Shown piece by piece: positions 53,315 to 62,074 of a DNA stretch of 64,000 nucleotides. How positions within the stretch are numbered: position 1 is the first letter of the stretch; each line of letters opens with the position of its first letter. The notes beneath the pieces are model-generated. The model had not been told where the DNA came from. It did not search any database and was given only the letters and a program-made list of their open reading frames with translations. The DNA comes from Bog-473 sp963754445 (GTDB lineage: Bacteria > Actinomycetota > Acidimicrobiia > Acidimicrobiales > RAAP-2). Made by a program: the position numbers and the translations under genes. The stretch covers positions 2,170,001 to 2,234,000 of the forward strand of contig CAVWFT010000001.1 of the NCBI GenBank assembly GCA_963754445.1. The letters are read 5' to 3'.

Positions 53315-54322
53315 TCAGTCGGAGAGGCTCCGCGGCAAGCCGAACCACGGAAATACGGTGCTCTCGAACCGCACTCCGGCGCAGATCTCGTCGCCGACAA
53401 GAGTGAGGACGAAGAGGCCGGCTCCGTGTCTGATGCCATGAGGATCACGCACGTAAGCCCCGAGCGCCGGCTGACCATTGGCCCGAGTCGGCACGAGGCT
53501 GAAACGGCGGCCGGAGTCGAAGATGCTGGCAAAGAAGCGCGACGCGGCCGCACGGCCTTCGTATTCGAAGGGCAGCGGCGGCATCGATATGAAGACATCG
53601 TCCGTCAGAAGTGCGACCAGCGAATCGAGGTCGGAAGACTCGTACGCGGCAACGAACCTCGCCACCAATCGGTCCTCTGACCGTTGCGATGCAGCGGGAA
53701 CGGACCGACGAGGAGCCGTCGTTCGCAGCCGATGCTCCAGGCTGGCCCGAGCCCGCTTGAGCGCGCTGTTCACCGACTCCACAGTCGTGTCCAACATTCC
53801 GGCGACCTCACGTGCCCGGAACCCGAGGACGTCGCGGAGAACGAGGACCGCCAACTGTCGCGGCGGCAGGAGTTGCAGCGCCGTCACGAACGCCAAGGCG
53901 ATTGATTCGGTCTGCTCGTAGAGGACTTCGGGCCCCGGAGGGGAGTCGATCGCTCCCTCCAGAAGGGCGTCGGGGTAGGGCTGGAGCCAAGGAACCTCGC
54001 CGATGCGCGTCGGCTCGGGAGGTTCGACCCCGGGCACGTCCCACTCCTTCGCCCGGCGACGGCCGGCCGATCGTCGGGCATTGAGACACTGGTTGGTGGC
54101 AATCCGGTAGAGCCAGGTCCGAAGCGACGCACGCTCCTCGAACCCACCCAGTCCTCGCCATGCGGCGACCAGCGTGTCCTGGAGCACGTCCTCGGCATCC
54201 TGAATGGAGCCGAGCATCCGGTAGCAGTGCACCTGCAGCTCCCGCCGATGGGGTTGGGTCAGCTCCTCGAACGCCTCATCGTCCCCCGCCCTTGCCCTCA
54301 TAATCAGGTCGCTCGTGTTCAC
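53315..54322 (-). CDS. ECF sigma-70 factor with SnoaL-like C-terminal domain (SigG-like)
   Basis: 335 residues from GTG 54322 (GGAGGAG upstream). Region 2 is HCYRMLGSIQDAEDVLQDTL, then LRTWLYRIATNQCLNARRS; region 4 is PPRQLAVLVLRDVLGFRARE followed by MLDTTVESVNSALKRARASL. The linker has the WLQPYPDALLEGAID element seen in the SigG/SigJ-type ECF group. The C-terminal ~115 residues (VARFVAAYESSDLDSLVALL ... GDEICAGVRFESTVFP) are an NTF2/SnoaL domain, which in this group modulates activity in place of an anti-sigma factor. It is divergent from the DHFR-like gene, a likely target. Confidence 0.9.
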   Translation of the reverse strand: MNTSDLIMRARAGDDEAFEELTQPHRRELQVHCYRMLGSIQDAEDVLQDTLVAAWRGLGGFEERASLRTWLYRIATNQCLNARRSAGRRRAKEWDVPGVEPPEPTRIGEVPWLQPYPDALLEGAIDSPPGPEVLYEQTESIALAFVTALQLLPPRQLAVLVLRDVLGFRAREVAGMLDTTVESVNSALKRARASLEHRLRTTAPRRSVPAASQRSEDRLVARFVAAYESSDLDSLVALLTDDVFISMPPLPFEYEGRAAASRFFASIFDSGRRFSLVPTRANGQPALGAYVRDPHGIRHGAGLFVLTLVGDEICAGVRFESTVFPWFGLPRSLSD

Positions 54323-54474
54323 GGCCCCAGCTCCTCCCCGACTTCGTGATTCCCACTCCATCTCCGTAAAGACACCGCTCGAGGGTCCAACTGGGCGGCG
54401 CCACGGAGCCCAGTTTCTCCCGGGCGCGGTGTCTGCATTTCTGACCGTGACACACACGAAAGAGGAGAAACGAA

Positions 54475-55053
54475 ATGGGAAAGATCGTCGTCAGCACCAA
54501 CATCTCGCTCGATGGGGTCGTCGAGGACCCGGACGGTCAGGAAGGTTCGGCCCGGGGCGGCTGGTTCGGCCAGTTCGGTGGGAAGGACCTCGATGCGTGG
54601 ACCAAGGTCGAGACGGAGGAGGCGCTCGGTGCCGAGGCCTTGCTGCTGGGGCGGCGCAGCGACGAGTGGTTCGCCTCGCGCTGGCTCTCTCGCACCGGCG
54701 AGTGGGCCGACACGTTGAACTCCATGCCGAAGTACGTCGTGTCGTCCAAGTTGAAGGGGGCCAAATGGTCGAACGCGACGCTGATCAGGGATGACGTCGT
54801 CGGCGAGGTCTCCACACTCAAGCAGAAGATCGATGGCGAGATCCTGGTCTACGCCAGCTATCGACTCGTCGAGACCCTCATCGAACACGACCTCGTCGAC
54901 GAACTCCGGCTCACGATCTTCCCTGTCGTGCTTGGAGCGGGTCATCGTCTCTTCGGTGAGACCAGCGACAAGAAGCCCCTGCGTCTCGTGGACACGACAA
55001 CCATCGGTAACGGGCTTGCGTTCGTCACTTATGAGGTCGTGAGGGAGCTGTGA
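54475..55053 (+). CDS. Dihydrofolate-reductase/RibD-C-like family protein
   Basis: 192 residues; ATG 54475 follows AGGAGAAACGAA. Features of the RibD C-terminal/DHFR-like fold: GKIVVSTNISLDGVVEDPDG, EALLLGRRSDEWFASRW, a long substrate-region helix, and the closing strands DELRLTIFPVVLGAGHRLF then GLAFVTYEVVREL. Such proteins reduce small molecules with NADPH and are common next to SigG-like factors. The divergent sigma factor is 152 bp away. Substrate unknown. Confidence 0.86.
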   Translation: MGKIVVSTNISLDGVVEDPDGQEGSARGGWFGQFGGKDLDAWTKVETEEALGAEALLLGRRSDEWFASRWLSRTGEWADTLNSMPKYVVSSKLKGAKWSNATLIRDDVVGEVSTLKQKIDGEILVYASYRLVETLIEHDLVDELRLTIFPVVLGAGHRLFGETSDKKPLRLVDTTTIGNGLAFVTYEVVREL

Positions 55054-55062
55054 CCACGAACG

Positions 55063-55084
55063 CCTCCGGCGCCATGCCCGGAGG
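55063..55084. terminator. Hairpin between convergent genes
   Basis: CCTCCGG (55063-55069) and CCGGAGG (55078-55084) form a perfect 7-bp stem with an 8-base loop. It lies 10 bp after the DHFR-like stop and before the convergent amidohydrolase stop. No T-run, so termination is uncertain. Confidence 0.4.
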
Positions 55085-55153
55085 ACCAGGGACCTTCACC
55101 ATGTTGGTGAGGTCAGAGCTGTCCTTCCGGGCCCGGCGCGCTTCGGGATGGCC

Positions 55154-56410
55154 TCAGCCCGGCGCCTGCACCTTGTACTCGGCCTTCCACCAACGGGCGT
55201 CGCGCACCTCGGCCGGGTCCGTCCGCAAGGAGGGGTCCTGACCGAGATCGGCCGGAGTCGGTCCGATGCGATCCGCGATGGGCCGGAGCGCGTCGAGATC
55301 GAAGTTGTAGCAGCGCGCCGCCGTCTCTCCCAGCAGCATGCGGGCGTCCTCGATCGGGATACCCCCGAAGTCACCACGAAGGCGCTCCTGGGTGTGGGGC
55401 CACGTACCTTCGGGATGCGGGTAGTCGGTGCCCCACATCACGACGTCACAGCCGAGGATGTGCCGGCGCCGGATCTCCTCGGGCGACATGGTCGACGCGC
55501 CGATGAAGATGTTCTCGCCGAAGTAATCCGAAGGGAGCTTGGAGATCTTGCCCTTCAACATCGCCGCCATCTTTTTGGTGGTGTGACCGCCCCCCATGTA
55601 CTGGTCCCACTTCCACATCATGTCCGCCGCCCAGTAGGCCGCCGCCTCGGTCACCACGAACTTGAGGCCGGGGAAGCGTTCGAACGCACCCGAGAAGAGC
55701 AGGTGCCACATGGGCCGGGCCGCCCACCAGACCACCTCGGCCAGGTAGATCCCGATGTTGTCGTTGTACTCGTCCTGGGGCGCTTCGCCCGAGTGCGTGT
55801 GCACCGGGAAGCCGGCGGCCTGGCAGGCCGCCCAGACCGGGTCGTAGTCCGGGTGGTTGTAGGGCAGGTGGTCGTGCCACATGGTGGGCACCATCACGCC
55901 GCGGATTCCCGGTTGTGTGGCCAGCCACTCGATCTCGGCCACCGAGCGTTCGACACCCGAGGTGATCGGCACCAGCGCGATGCCACCGTGGCGCTCCGGG
56001 CTGGCAGAGCACATCTCGGCCAGGAAGCGGTTGTGGGCCCGGGCGCCGGCGAAGGCGAGCTCGGGATCAGTGATCTCTCCGGCCGACAGACCGGCCCCGA
56101 AAGGCGGGGATGCCATGCCGGTGATGGCATCGGCGTCGGCGAACATGACCTCGGCCGACACACCATCGGCATCGAGCTCCTTGTCGCGCTGCTCGATGTC
56201 CCAGGCGCCGCGCAGACCCTCTTCGTTGTCGGTCTCCCAGCCCATGATGTAGTCGTAATTCATCCGCAGTGCGTCGTCGCGATGAGCCTGGCGCTCGGCC
56301 AGGTAATCGTCGAACTGGTCGTGGTACTGAGCGTCGAGGTAGGGCCGGTACTCCTCCGCGGGCAGCCCAGCGTGGGCGTCGGCGGAAATGATGAGATAGC
56401 GGTCGCTCAT
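55154..56410 (-). CDS. Amidohydrolase-2 family protein (TIM-barrel), second copy of operon
   Basis: 418 residues. Start ATG 56410 overlaps the previous stop (ATGA). The pattern is that of ACMSD-like amidohydrolase-2: YLIISADAHAGLP with His13, PVHTHSGEAP, KFVVTEAAAYWAADMMWKWD, and the metal-site Asp in VVMWGTDYPHPEGTWPHTQE. Members decarboxylate or hydrolyse aromatic or cyclic acids; canonical HxH at the start is replaced by DAH. The second enzyme of the operon is 37% of the way along the same cluster and shares the SADAHAG/SADGHAG opening. Last gene of the operon. Confidence 0.87.
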   Translation of the reverse strand: MSDRYLIISADAHAGLPAEEYRPYLDAQYHDQFDDYLAERQAHRDDALRMNYDYIMGWETDNEEGLRGAWDIEQRDKELDADGVSAEVMFADADAITGMASPPFGAGLSAGEITDPELAFAGARAHNRFLAEMCSASPERHGGIALVPITSGVERSVAEIEWLATQPGIRGVMVPTMWHDHLPYNHPDYDPVWAACQAAGFPVHTHSGEAPQDEYNDNIGIYLAEVVWWAARPMWHLLFSGAFERFPGLKFVVTEAAAYWAADMMWKWDQYMGGGHTTKKMAAMLKGKISKLPSDYFGENIFIGASTMSPEEIRRRHILGCDVVMWGTDYPHPEGTWPHTQERLRGDFGGIPIEDARMLLGETAARCYNFDLDALRPIADRIGPTPADLGQDPSLRTDPAEVRDARWWKAEYKVQAPG

Positions 56411-57189
56411 CGCTTGGCCGCCCCGAGCACGGACAGATCGTCGTAGCGCTGGTGGATGAACGGCTCCACCCCGGCCCGGGGCACCGGCCCGATCACCCGC
56501 CCGACCTGGGTCGAGGCCCGCTCGGTCCAGTTGAGGTCGACCATGCGCCGCACCACGAGGTCGGCCACCGGGTCCAGGGGCGACTCCTTCAAGATGAGCT
56601 CACCGTCGATGCCCTCGTGCAGCCGGGCCCGCTCGGTCTTCTCGCCGTAGACGAGCAACGGGTCCTGGTCGAGCACGCCGGCCTCCTCGCACGAAGGCGA
56701 CAGCTTGAACCAGAAGTCCGTCTTCTCGAGCTCGTAGTTCTCGCGGGTCTCGTTGATGCGGCCGTTCACCTCGCAAATGGTGAAGCCCATACGGGCGATG
56801 TGCGCATGGATCCGGTCCCCGTCGCGTTGGACCTCGACCTCCCCCAGCTTCTTGGGCTCGCCGTTGATCTCCCGGCCGCCGATGAGCGACTGCTCCGTCG
56901 TCATCGGCATGAGGATCGGGTACTCGCCCAGCCGGTCCTGATGCCGAGCCTGGACGCCGATCCACCCGGCGCCGAACACCGGCAGTCCCGGCATCTCCAC
57001 CCGGGTGATCGTGATGCGCACCAGCGGGCGGTCTCCCGGCTCGAGCGGCGGCGGCAGCACGGCGGCAATGATCTCCGGATCGGTCTCGTAGACGGCGGTC
57101 ACCGCCTCCGACCAGATGTCGGGGGCCTTCTTCGCCTCGATCTCGTGGTTCACCTGATTGATCCGGGCGCCGTAGCGCAGGTTGTCCAT
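56407..57189 (-). CDS. Acetoacetate-decarboxylase-like protein
   Basis: 260 residues; ATG 57189 with AGGGAGG upstream. The fold motif is SLIGGREINGEPKKLGEVEV, with the lysine pair (113-114) that corresponds to the Schiff-base lysine of acetoacetate decarboxylase. Other elements: AAVLPPPLEPGDRPLVRITI and VGVQARHQDRLGEYPILMPM (ending MTTEQSL). Many actinobacterial members act on other beta-keto or hydroxyfuranone compounds, so I do not call it adc. It sits between two amidohydrolases with overlapping stops, so all act on one pathway. Confidence 0.82.
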   Translation of the reverse strand: MDNLRYGARINQVNHEIEAKKAPDIWSEAVTAVYETDPEIIAAVLPPPLEPGDRPLVRITITRVEMPGLPVFGAGWIGVQARHQDRLGEYPILMPMTTEQSLIGGREINGEPKKLGEVEVQRDGDRIHAHIARMGFTICEVNGRINETRENYELEKTDFWFKLSPSCEEAGVLDQDPLLVYGEKTERARLHEGIDGELILKESPLDPVADLVVRRMVDLNWTERASTQVGRVIGPVPRAGVEPFIHQRYDDLSVLGAAKR

Positions 57190-57203
57190 GTGCCCTCCCT
57201 TGT

Positions 57204-58442
57204 TCACCACGCCCGCAGGATCTGCGTGGGGTCGAATGCATTGCAGGTCGTCTTGGTCGGCCACTTGTCCCGCTCGAGCGGTGTGGCCACATCGCCCACC
57301 AACGGCCCGATCCGTTCTCCGACGGGGCGGAGCCGGGTCAGGTCGAATCCGTAGAACGAGGCCGCGTTGGTCTCGACCATGGAGCGGACGTCGGCCTCGG
57401 CGTAGTCGGCGAACGCGACGCGCAGCGCCTCGGTCGTATAGGGATAGCTCCCCTCCGAGTGCGGGTAGTCGGCGCCCCACATCACGTGGTCGACGCCGAG
57501 GTCCCGGCACAGCGGCGCTTCGCTGGGGCGGAGGAAGGAGGCGCCGATCCAGAAGTTGCGGGCGAAGTACTCGGTGGGCGTCATGGACATCTTGGCGGCC
57601 GCGGCGCCGAAGAAGTTGGACTCCGCCGCGTTGGGCAGCGTCATCCGACCGTAGAACCAGTCCAGCGTCTCGAGGCCCCGGGGCAGCCAGGCCACACCCT
57701 GTTCGGTCATGGCGAAGCGCAGCGTGGGGTAACGCTCGAGGACGCCCGAGAAGATGATGTGCCAGACCGAGCGGTGGCTGAACCACGGGATCTCGATCAG
57801 CATCATGGCCCGGGCGGCTTCGTGCTCGCCGTAGTCGGGCAGGGCGCTCCCCCCGTGGATGTTGATCGGCACGTCGAGTTCGGCACAGACGCGCCACAGC
57901 GACTCGTAGTGGTCCTCCCACAACGGGGGCAGGTGCGAGTTCGGCGGGATCGACGGCAGGAGAATGCCGCCGAACGGATCGAACATCTCCTTAGCCCACC
58001 GGACCTCGGCCACGGCGTCGTCGATGTCGTTGGCGAAGACCTGGACGATGCCGGCCCGTCGACCCGGCGTGGCGGCGCAGAAGTCGGCCAGCCAGCGGTT
58101 GTGGGCCTGGACGCCGGCCCAGCGCTGCTCGTAGTCCTCAGGCGTGGGCGGCAGTGCGACGAGGTTTCCCTCCTGGAAGAAGGGGGGCACGGTATTGGGG
58201 AACAACACCTCGGCCGCGATCCCGTCGGACTCGGTCTCGGCCAACCGCCGCTCGCTGTCCCAACTCCGGTATGCGATCGGAGCCAAGAGGTCGGCATAGG
58301 GATTCACGTACTCGGCCGCCCAGGCGTCGAAGTCGTCGTGGTAGCGGCTGGCCAGATAGGGCCGGTAGTCGCGGATGTCGGCCCCGGCGTGGCCGTCCGC
58401 CGAGACGACCGTGTAACGGTCCGCGGCAGCTGCCGTCACCAT
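57204..58442 (-). CDS. Amidohydrolase-2 family protein (TIM-barrel), first copy of operon
   Basis: 412 residues. ATG 58442 overlaps the SDR stop (TGATG). N-terminal VVSADGHAGADIRDYRPYLA parallels the downstream paralogue. NIHGGSALPDYGEHEAA supplies the second metal-site His, RFAMTEQGVAWLPRGLETLD the third element, and HVMWGADYPHSEGSYPYTTE the catalytic Asp. Paralogous to the enzyme at 55154-56410, but the two are well diverged, so they probably act on successive intermediates. The stop is 14 bp before the next gene. Confidence 0.87.
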   Translation of the reverse strand: MVTAAAADRYTVVSADGHAGADIRDYRPYLASRYHDDFDAWAAEYVNPYADLLAPIAYRSWDSERRLAETESDGIAAEVLFPNTVPPFFQEGNLVALPPTPEDYEQRWAGVQAHNRWLADFCAATPGRRAGIVQVFANDIDDAVAEVRWAKEMFDPFGGILLPSIPPNSHLPPLWEDHYESLWRVCAELDVPINIHGGSALPDYGEHEAARAMMLIEIPWFSHRSVWHIIFSGVLERYPTLRFAMTEQGVAWLPRGLETLDWFYGRMTLPNAAESNFFGAAAAKMSMTPTEYFARNFWIGASFLRPSEAPLCRDLGVDHVMWGADYPHSEGSYPYTTEALRVAFADYAEADVRSMVETNAASFYGFDLTRLRPVGERIGPLVGDVATPLERDKWPTKTTCNAFDPTQILRAW

Positions 58443-59314
58443 CAGCTCAGCGCCGCCGGCGGGAGTTGACCCTTGCCGATGGCATCGGCGCGACGGTGCA
58501 GCAGGGAGGCGCACTCGTCGAGCCCGTAACCGATGATGAAATCGCCTCGTTTGACCCCGGCCACGCAGAAGCGTCCCAGCGCGTTCAGGTCCATGACGTC
58601 GACCGAGCGGCCGGCCTCCTCCAGCTGGGCCTTGAACTCCTCGAAGGTGGTGCCGGGTGCGGGCGGCCTGGGCTTGACCCGGGCCAGGGCCTCCGGCCGG
58701 TTGCGCTGCGCCGTCCAGAGTCCGGTGTCCAAGAGACCGCCGGAGGGATAGAAGACGGCAGCCGTCAATGCCGTCTCGGCCGCGGCCAGCTGGTGGGCCA
58801 GGGCCTCGGTGAGGCACGAGATGGCGGCCTTGCTCGAGGCGTACACGGAGGCGTAGGGCACCGGCGCGATGCCGCCGTCCATGCTCGAGGTGTTGACCAC
58901 GACGCCCGGCTCGCCCCCCTCGATCATCCGGGGGACGAAGGACAGCATGCCGTTGGCCACTCCGAACACGTTGACGGAGAAGCACCAGGTCCAGTCGTTG
59001 GGTTCCTGCTCCCACGGGCGACCGCCCCCGCCCGAGGTCACGCCGGCGTTGTTGAAGAGGAGGTGGCAGGCTCCCTCGGTGGCGAAGACGTCCGCCGCCA
59101 GATCCTCGACCGAGGCCGCCGACGAGACGTCGGTGCGCACCCCGCGCACCTCGCCGGCGCCGGACAGTTCCTTCACCGTCGCCTGGAGGACGGACTCCTC
59201 GACGTCGGCGATGACGACCCTGGCCCCTTCCTCGAGCAGGGCCTCGGTGATGCCCCGGCCTATTCCGGCCGCTCCCCCCGTCACCACGGCAACCTTGCCG
59301 CCCAGGTCTTCCAC
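58442..59314 (-). CDS. Short-chain dehydrogenase/reductase starting the amidohydrolase operon
   Basis: 290 residues from GTG 59314 with GGGGG upstream; GTG 59332 adds six residues. Cofactor motif VAVVTGGAAGIGRGITEALL, LLFNNAGVTSGGGG, catalytic Ser in VVVNTSSMDGGIA, and YASSK. The C-terminal ~60 residues (GTTFEEFKAQLEEAGRSVDV onward) are longer than usual and might carry substrate specificity. As the first gene it probably performs the oxidation step before ring cleavage or hydrolysis by the amidohydrolases. Confidence 0.86.
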   Translation of the reverse strand: MEDLGGKVAVVTGGAAGIGRGITEALLEEGARVVIADVEESVLQATVKELSGAGEVRGVRTDVSSAASVEDLAADVFATEGACHLLFNNAGVTSGGGGRPWEQEPNDWTWCFSVNVFGVANGMLSFVPRMIEGGEPGVVVNTSSMDGGIAPVPYASVYASSKAAISCLTEALAHQLAAAETALTAAVFYPSGGLLDTGLWTAQRNRPEALARVKPRPPAPGTTFEEFKAQLEEAGRSVDVMDLNALGRFCVAGVKRGDFIIGYGLDECASLLHRRADAIGKGQLPPAALS

Positions 59315-59427
59315 TGTGTCGCCCCCGATCACTGGCCCCCTGACGAGCCAACCCTAATGCCGACCTGACGGGGCGTCAGGTAGGCGCGCTCCGGGGACGG
59401 TCCACCGCGCCGAGGCAGACTTGGTGC

Positions 59428-59934
59428 ATGCCAGAGAAGCCACCCGAGCTCGTCGTGCCGAGGCCCGACGAGGCCACGCCCCTCGGCGAGATGGCGATGG
59501 CCCGGGGCTGGCTGAACCACCTCCGGGGCAGCGCGCTCTTCAAGGTGGAGGGGCTCGACGACGACCAGCTGCGTTGGCGGCCCACACCGGCGGCCAACTC
59601 GCTCGGCGTGCTCGTCGTGCACCTCGGCTACACGGAGCGGCTGTGGGTGCGTGCCATTGCCGCAGGTGAACCGATGGACATGGGGTGGCGGTCCCAGATG
59701 TTCGAGCTGCCCGCGCGGTGGGGTCTGGACGAGGTCACGGCCTTCTACCGGACCGAGTCAGCCCTCGCCGACGCCGCGCTGGACCAAGTTGCGTCCCTCG
59801 ACCTGCCGTCGGCGGCCGATTTCCGGCCCACGACCTGGCGTTGGGCCGTCTTCCACCTGATCGAGGAGGCGGCTCGACACGTCGGCCACATGGACATCAC
59901 CCGAGAGCTCCTCGACGGCCGCACCGGGCGCTGA
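59428..59934 (+). CDS. DinB-like (DUF664) protein
   Basis: 168 residues of the DinB four-helix bundle. Metal-site His positions: ANSLGVLVVHLGYTERLWVR and HLIEEAARHVGHMDITREL, matching the DUF664 pattern H...E..RHxGH. Members use mycothiol or metals for transfer or dehalogenation chemistry, but most are unassigned. It starts at ATG 59428 and runs divergent from the catabolic operon with 95 bp between the starts. Confidence 0.83.
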   Translation: MPEKPPELVVPRPDEATPLGEMAMARGWLNHLRGSALFKVEGLDDDQLRWRPTPAANSLGVLVVHLGYTERLWVRAIAAGEPMDMGWRSQMFELPARWGLDEVTAFYRTESALADAALDQVASLDLPSAADFRPTTWRWAVFHLIEEAARHVGHMDITRELLDGRTGR

Positions 59935-60014
59935 ATCCGCCCCGAGGCGCGCCCAATTCGCGCAGGCGGGACGGTACCGTGGGTTTCACCAGGTGCTCTC
60001 CGGGGAACCCTTGA

Positions 60015-60698
60015 GTGGCAGGGTTCAAGGCGGAGGGTGAGGAGGTCGAGATTACGGCCATGGACGTGCAGGCTGACGTAGCGGGCATCAGGCCCGAGCA
60101 CGCCACCATCGTGTTCGACTCCACCGGCATGGCGACGCAGGCCCACGCCACCATCGGGACCTCCTATGACGACACCGACCAGCTCCCGGCGGTACCCCGG
60201 CAACGACGCAAAATAGACAAGGGCACCCTGCTGCTGCGCATTGCGGTAGTCCTGCTGGCGGCCATCGTCCTCGCAGCCGGGGTCGCCCTCGGCCTGATCA
60301 AGTCCGGGATCATCCACAAGACGACGCCGGGCGCCCCGCCGGCCAAGGCGGCGGTCACACCGACCACGGCAACGCCCATCGCGGCGAACACCCCTCTCCT
60401 GACCCAGACCGCGACCACACCCGACTCGACGAGCTACTCCATCCCATCCGCCCTCTATGTCGTGACCGTCACGGCCGGTCCTTCACGGTCGTGGGTCAGC
60501 ATCTCGGCCGTGGGGCACCAACCCGCCTTCGAAGGCATCGTCAACGCGGGCACGTCGCAGAGGGAAATCCTCCTCGGGCCGAGCACCATCGAGGTCGGAG
60601 CCGGCGGCACCACCGTGACCGTGGCCGCCGGGAAGCACACCCAGGCGCTCAAGTCCCCGACGGCGCCCTACAGCTTCCAGATCAGCCCGACGTCCTGA
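60015..60698 (+). CDS. Single-span protein with RodZ C-terminal-like (DUF4115) domain
   Basis: 227 residues from GTG 60015 (ATG 60060 possible). The cytosolic N-terminus (~65 residues) is polar. A membrane helix follows (LLRIAVVLLAAIVLAAGVAL), then a Thr/Pro linker and a beta domain: VVTVTAGPSRSWVSISAVGH, then FEGIVNAGTSQREILLGPST and TVTVAAGKH. This resembles the extracytoplasmic C-terminal domain of RodZ, but the RodZ cytosolic helix-turn-helix is missing. The role is therefore unclear; a cell-shape link would be inference. Confidence 0.7.
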   Translation: MAGFKAEGEEVEITAMDVQADVAGIRPEHATIVFDSTGMATQAHATIGTSYDDTDQLPAVPRQRRKIDKGTLLLRIAVVLLAAIVLAAGVALGLIKSGIIHKTTPGAPPAKAAVTPTTATPIAANTPLLTQTATTPDSTSYSIPSALYVVTVTAGPSRSWVSISAVGHQPAFEGIVNAGTSQREILLGPSTIEVGAGGTTVTVAAGKHTQALKSPTAPYSFQISPTS

Positions 60699-60838
60699 CT
60701 GAGCTCCTCGAGGACGAGGAAGGAGCCCAGCTCCGCTCCCAGTTGCTTTTCGAAGGCGAGACGCTGATCACGCCGTCCACCACAAAGGGCGGTCAATTGT
60801 GCTCGTCACGAGACGGCGAACGGCCGAGACATCGGGGC

Positions 60839-61636
60839 ATGGGGAGGCGAAGCTGGCTGTCGGGCTGTGCAGCGTTCGCGGCCAGTGTGTACCTCGTGAC
60901 AGCCGGGTGGGGGATGTCGGCCGCCGGCGCCGCGTCGACGGTCCGCCCGACGGCGAAACCACTGGCCTACCTCGACGAGGCGATGGCCGACGCGCACGCG
61001 GAACCGTGCGTGCACTGGGTGACCGTTCATCGTCAGGACGGTCTCACCCTGAGGATCACCTCCGACGCCGGGGTGAGCGGAGGCTGGCAGACGGTCGCCT
61101 ACGCAAAGGGCAACCGTCACGGAGCGACGACGATCGTGCTCGAGGGCAACATGGCCTACTTCGAGGGATCGTCCTTCTCGTTGGAGCAGATGTTCCAGAT
61201 GCCCAGCCGCGTGGCGTCCGAGCTGGCGAGCCGCTGGATCTCGGTGCCGTCGACCAACACCACCTTCTTCCCGCAGCTGGCCGGTGGACTCACCATGACC
61301 TCGCAGTTCGGCTCCTGGCGTTCCGGAGCGCCTGCGAAGTTCCTCCGGTCGCTGGTGTACGAAACCCCGGTCCGATCGGGCCACTCGGTGCACGAGGTCG
61401 TGCGCGGCCGTCCCGCCTCCGGCATATCCGTCACGTTCACGCTGACCGCCGGCGCCCATCCGCTCCCGATCAGCGAACGGGACGGCAGCAAGGGGAACTC
61501 CACCCTCACGACCTATTCGGAGTGGGGAGGAAAACTGCCCACGCGCCCGGCGCCACTCGACCCGATCCCGATCGCCAGCCTGTTCGGGAGCGGAGCGAGC
61601 GGCTCCGGCACGACGACGCCGTCCGTGGCCATCTGA
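60839..61636 (+). CDS. Secreted protein of unknown function (265 aa)
   Basis: A signal peptide (WLSGCAAFAASVYLVTAGWG ... AGAAS) precedes a mature domain of about 230 residues. VHWVTVHRQDGLTLRITSDA, GATTIVLEGNMAYFEGSSFS and VTFTLTAGAHPLPISERDGS are consecutive beta strands, reminiscent of the half-barrel (LppX/LolA-like) of actinobacterial lipoproteins, but this is a guess. The Cys in the signal peptide is not in lipobox context. The final ~30 residues are Ser/Gly/Thr-rich. Start ATG 60839 (MGRRSWLSG). Confidence 0.65.
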   Translation: MGRRSWLSGCAAFAASVYLVTAGWGMSAAGAASTVRPTAKPLAYLDEAMADAHAEPCVHWVTVHRQDGLTLRITSDAGVSGGWQTVAYAKGNRHGATTIVLEGNMAYFEGSSFSLEQMFQMPSRVASELASRWISVPSTNTTFFPQLAGGLTMTSQFGSWRSGAPAKFLRSLVYETPVRSGHSVHEVVRGRPASGISVTFTLTAGAHPLPISERDGSKGNSTLTTYSEWGGKLPTRPAPLDPIPIASLFGSGASGSGTTTPSVAI

Positions 61637-61702
61637 GGCACCCCTGGGCCGCAGCACGCTTCACGGGTGCCGCCCGGACCCCAGGGGAATTCTTGGTTCG
61701 TT

Positions 61703-61723
61703 GGTACTAGTATAAGCGGTACC
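61703..61723 (+). promoter_or_regulatory. Palindromic operator directly before the GntR start codon
   Basis: GGTAC (61703-61707) and GTACC (61719-61723) are inverted around a centre that contains TATAAG (61711-61716), a good -10 element. The right arm touches the ATG at 61724. A regulator bound here would block its own promoter, so negative autoregulation is likely. The close spacing also suggests a leaderless transcript. Confidence 0.6.
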
Positions 61724-62074
61724 ATGATCGCCTTCGAGGTCGACCCCAGCGACCCCCTGCCCCTCCACGAACAGGTCGCGGCCGAGATCCGCCGGGCCAT
61801 CGCCGACGGCGAAGCGGCTCCCGGCGAACGGCTACCACCGGCTCGGTATCTCGCAGCGGTCCTCGGCGTGAACCACAACACCGTCCTCCGCGCCCTCCAC
61901 ACGTTGCGCGACGAGGGCATCTTGGAGTTTCGCCGCGGTCGGGGCATCACGGTCGTCGGTGCCGCACCCGAGCGCAGCGCGCTGATGGTGAAAGCCAAAG
62001 AGCTCGTCTCCCTGGCCCGACGCCAGGGGTACCGAAATGACGAGTTGATCGCCCTCATGGAGACCCTGCGGTGA
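61724..62074 (+). CDS. GntR-family repressor, YtrA-like short form (116 aa)
   Basis: The winged helix lies at about 12-75 (HEQVAAEIRRAIADGEAAPG, RLPPARYLAAVLGVNHNTVL, RALHTLRDEGILEFRRGRGI). The C-terminal ~35 residues (MVKAKELVSLARRQGYRNDE) form a short dimerisation helix; this marks the YtrA subfamily, which lacks a ligand-binding domain. YtrA-type repressors usually control adjacent membrane-transport genes. Here the following gene overlaps the stop (GTGA) and encodes a membrane-anchored propeller, so the two are co-expressed. The ATG at 61724 lies next to the palindromic operator. Confidence 0.87.
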   Translation: MIAFEVDPSDPLPLHEQVAAEIRRAIADGEAAPGERLPPARYLAAVLGVNHNTVLRALHTLRDEGILEFRRGRGITVVGAAPERSALMVKAKELVSLARRQGYRNDELIALMETLR

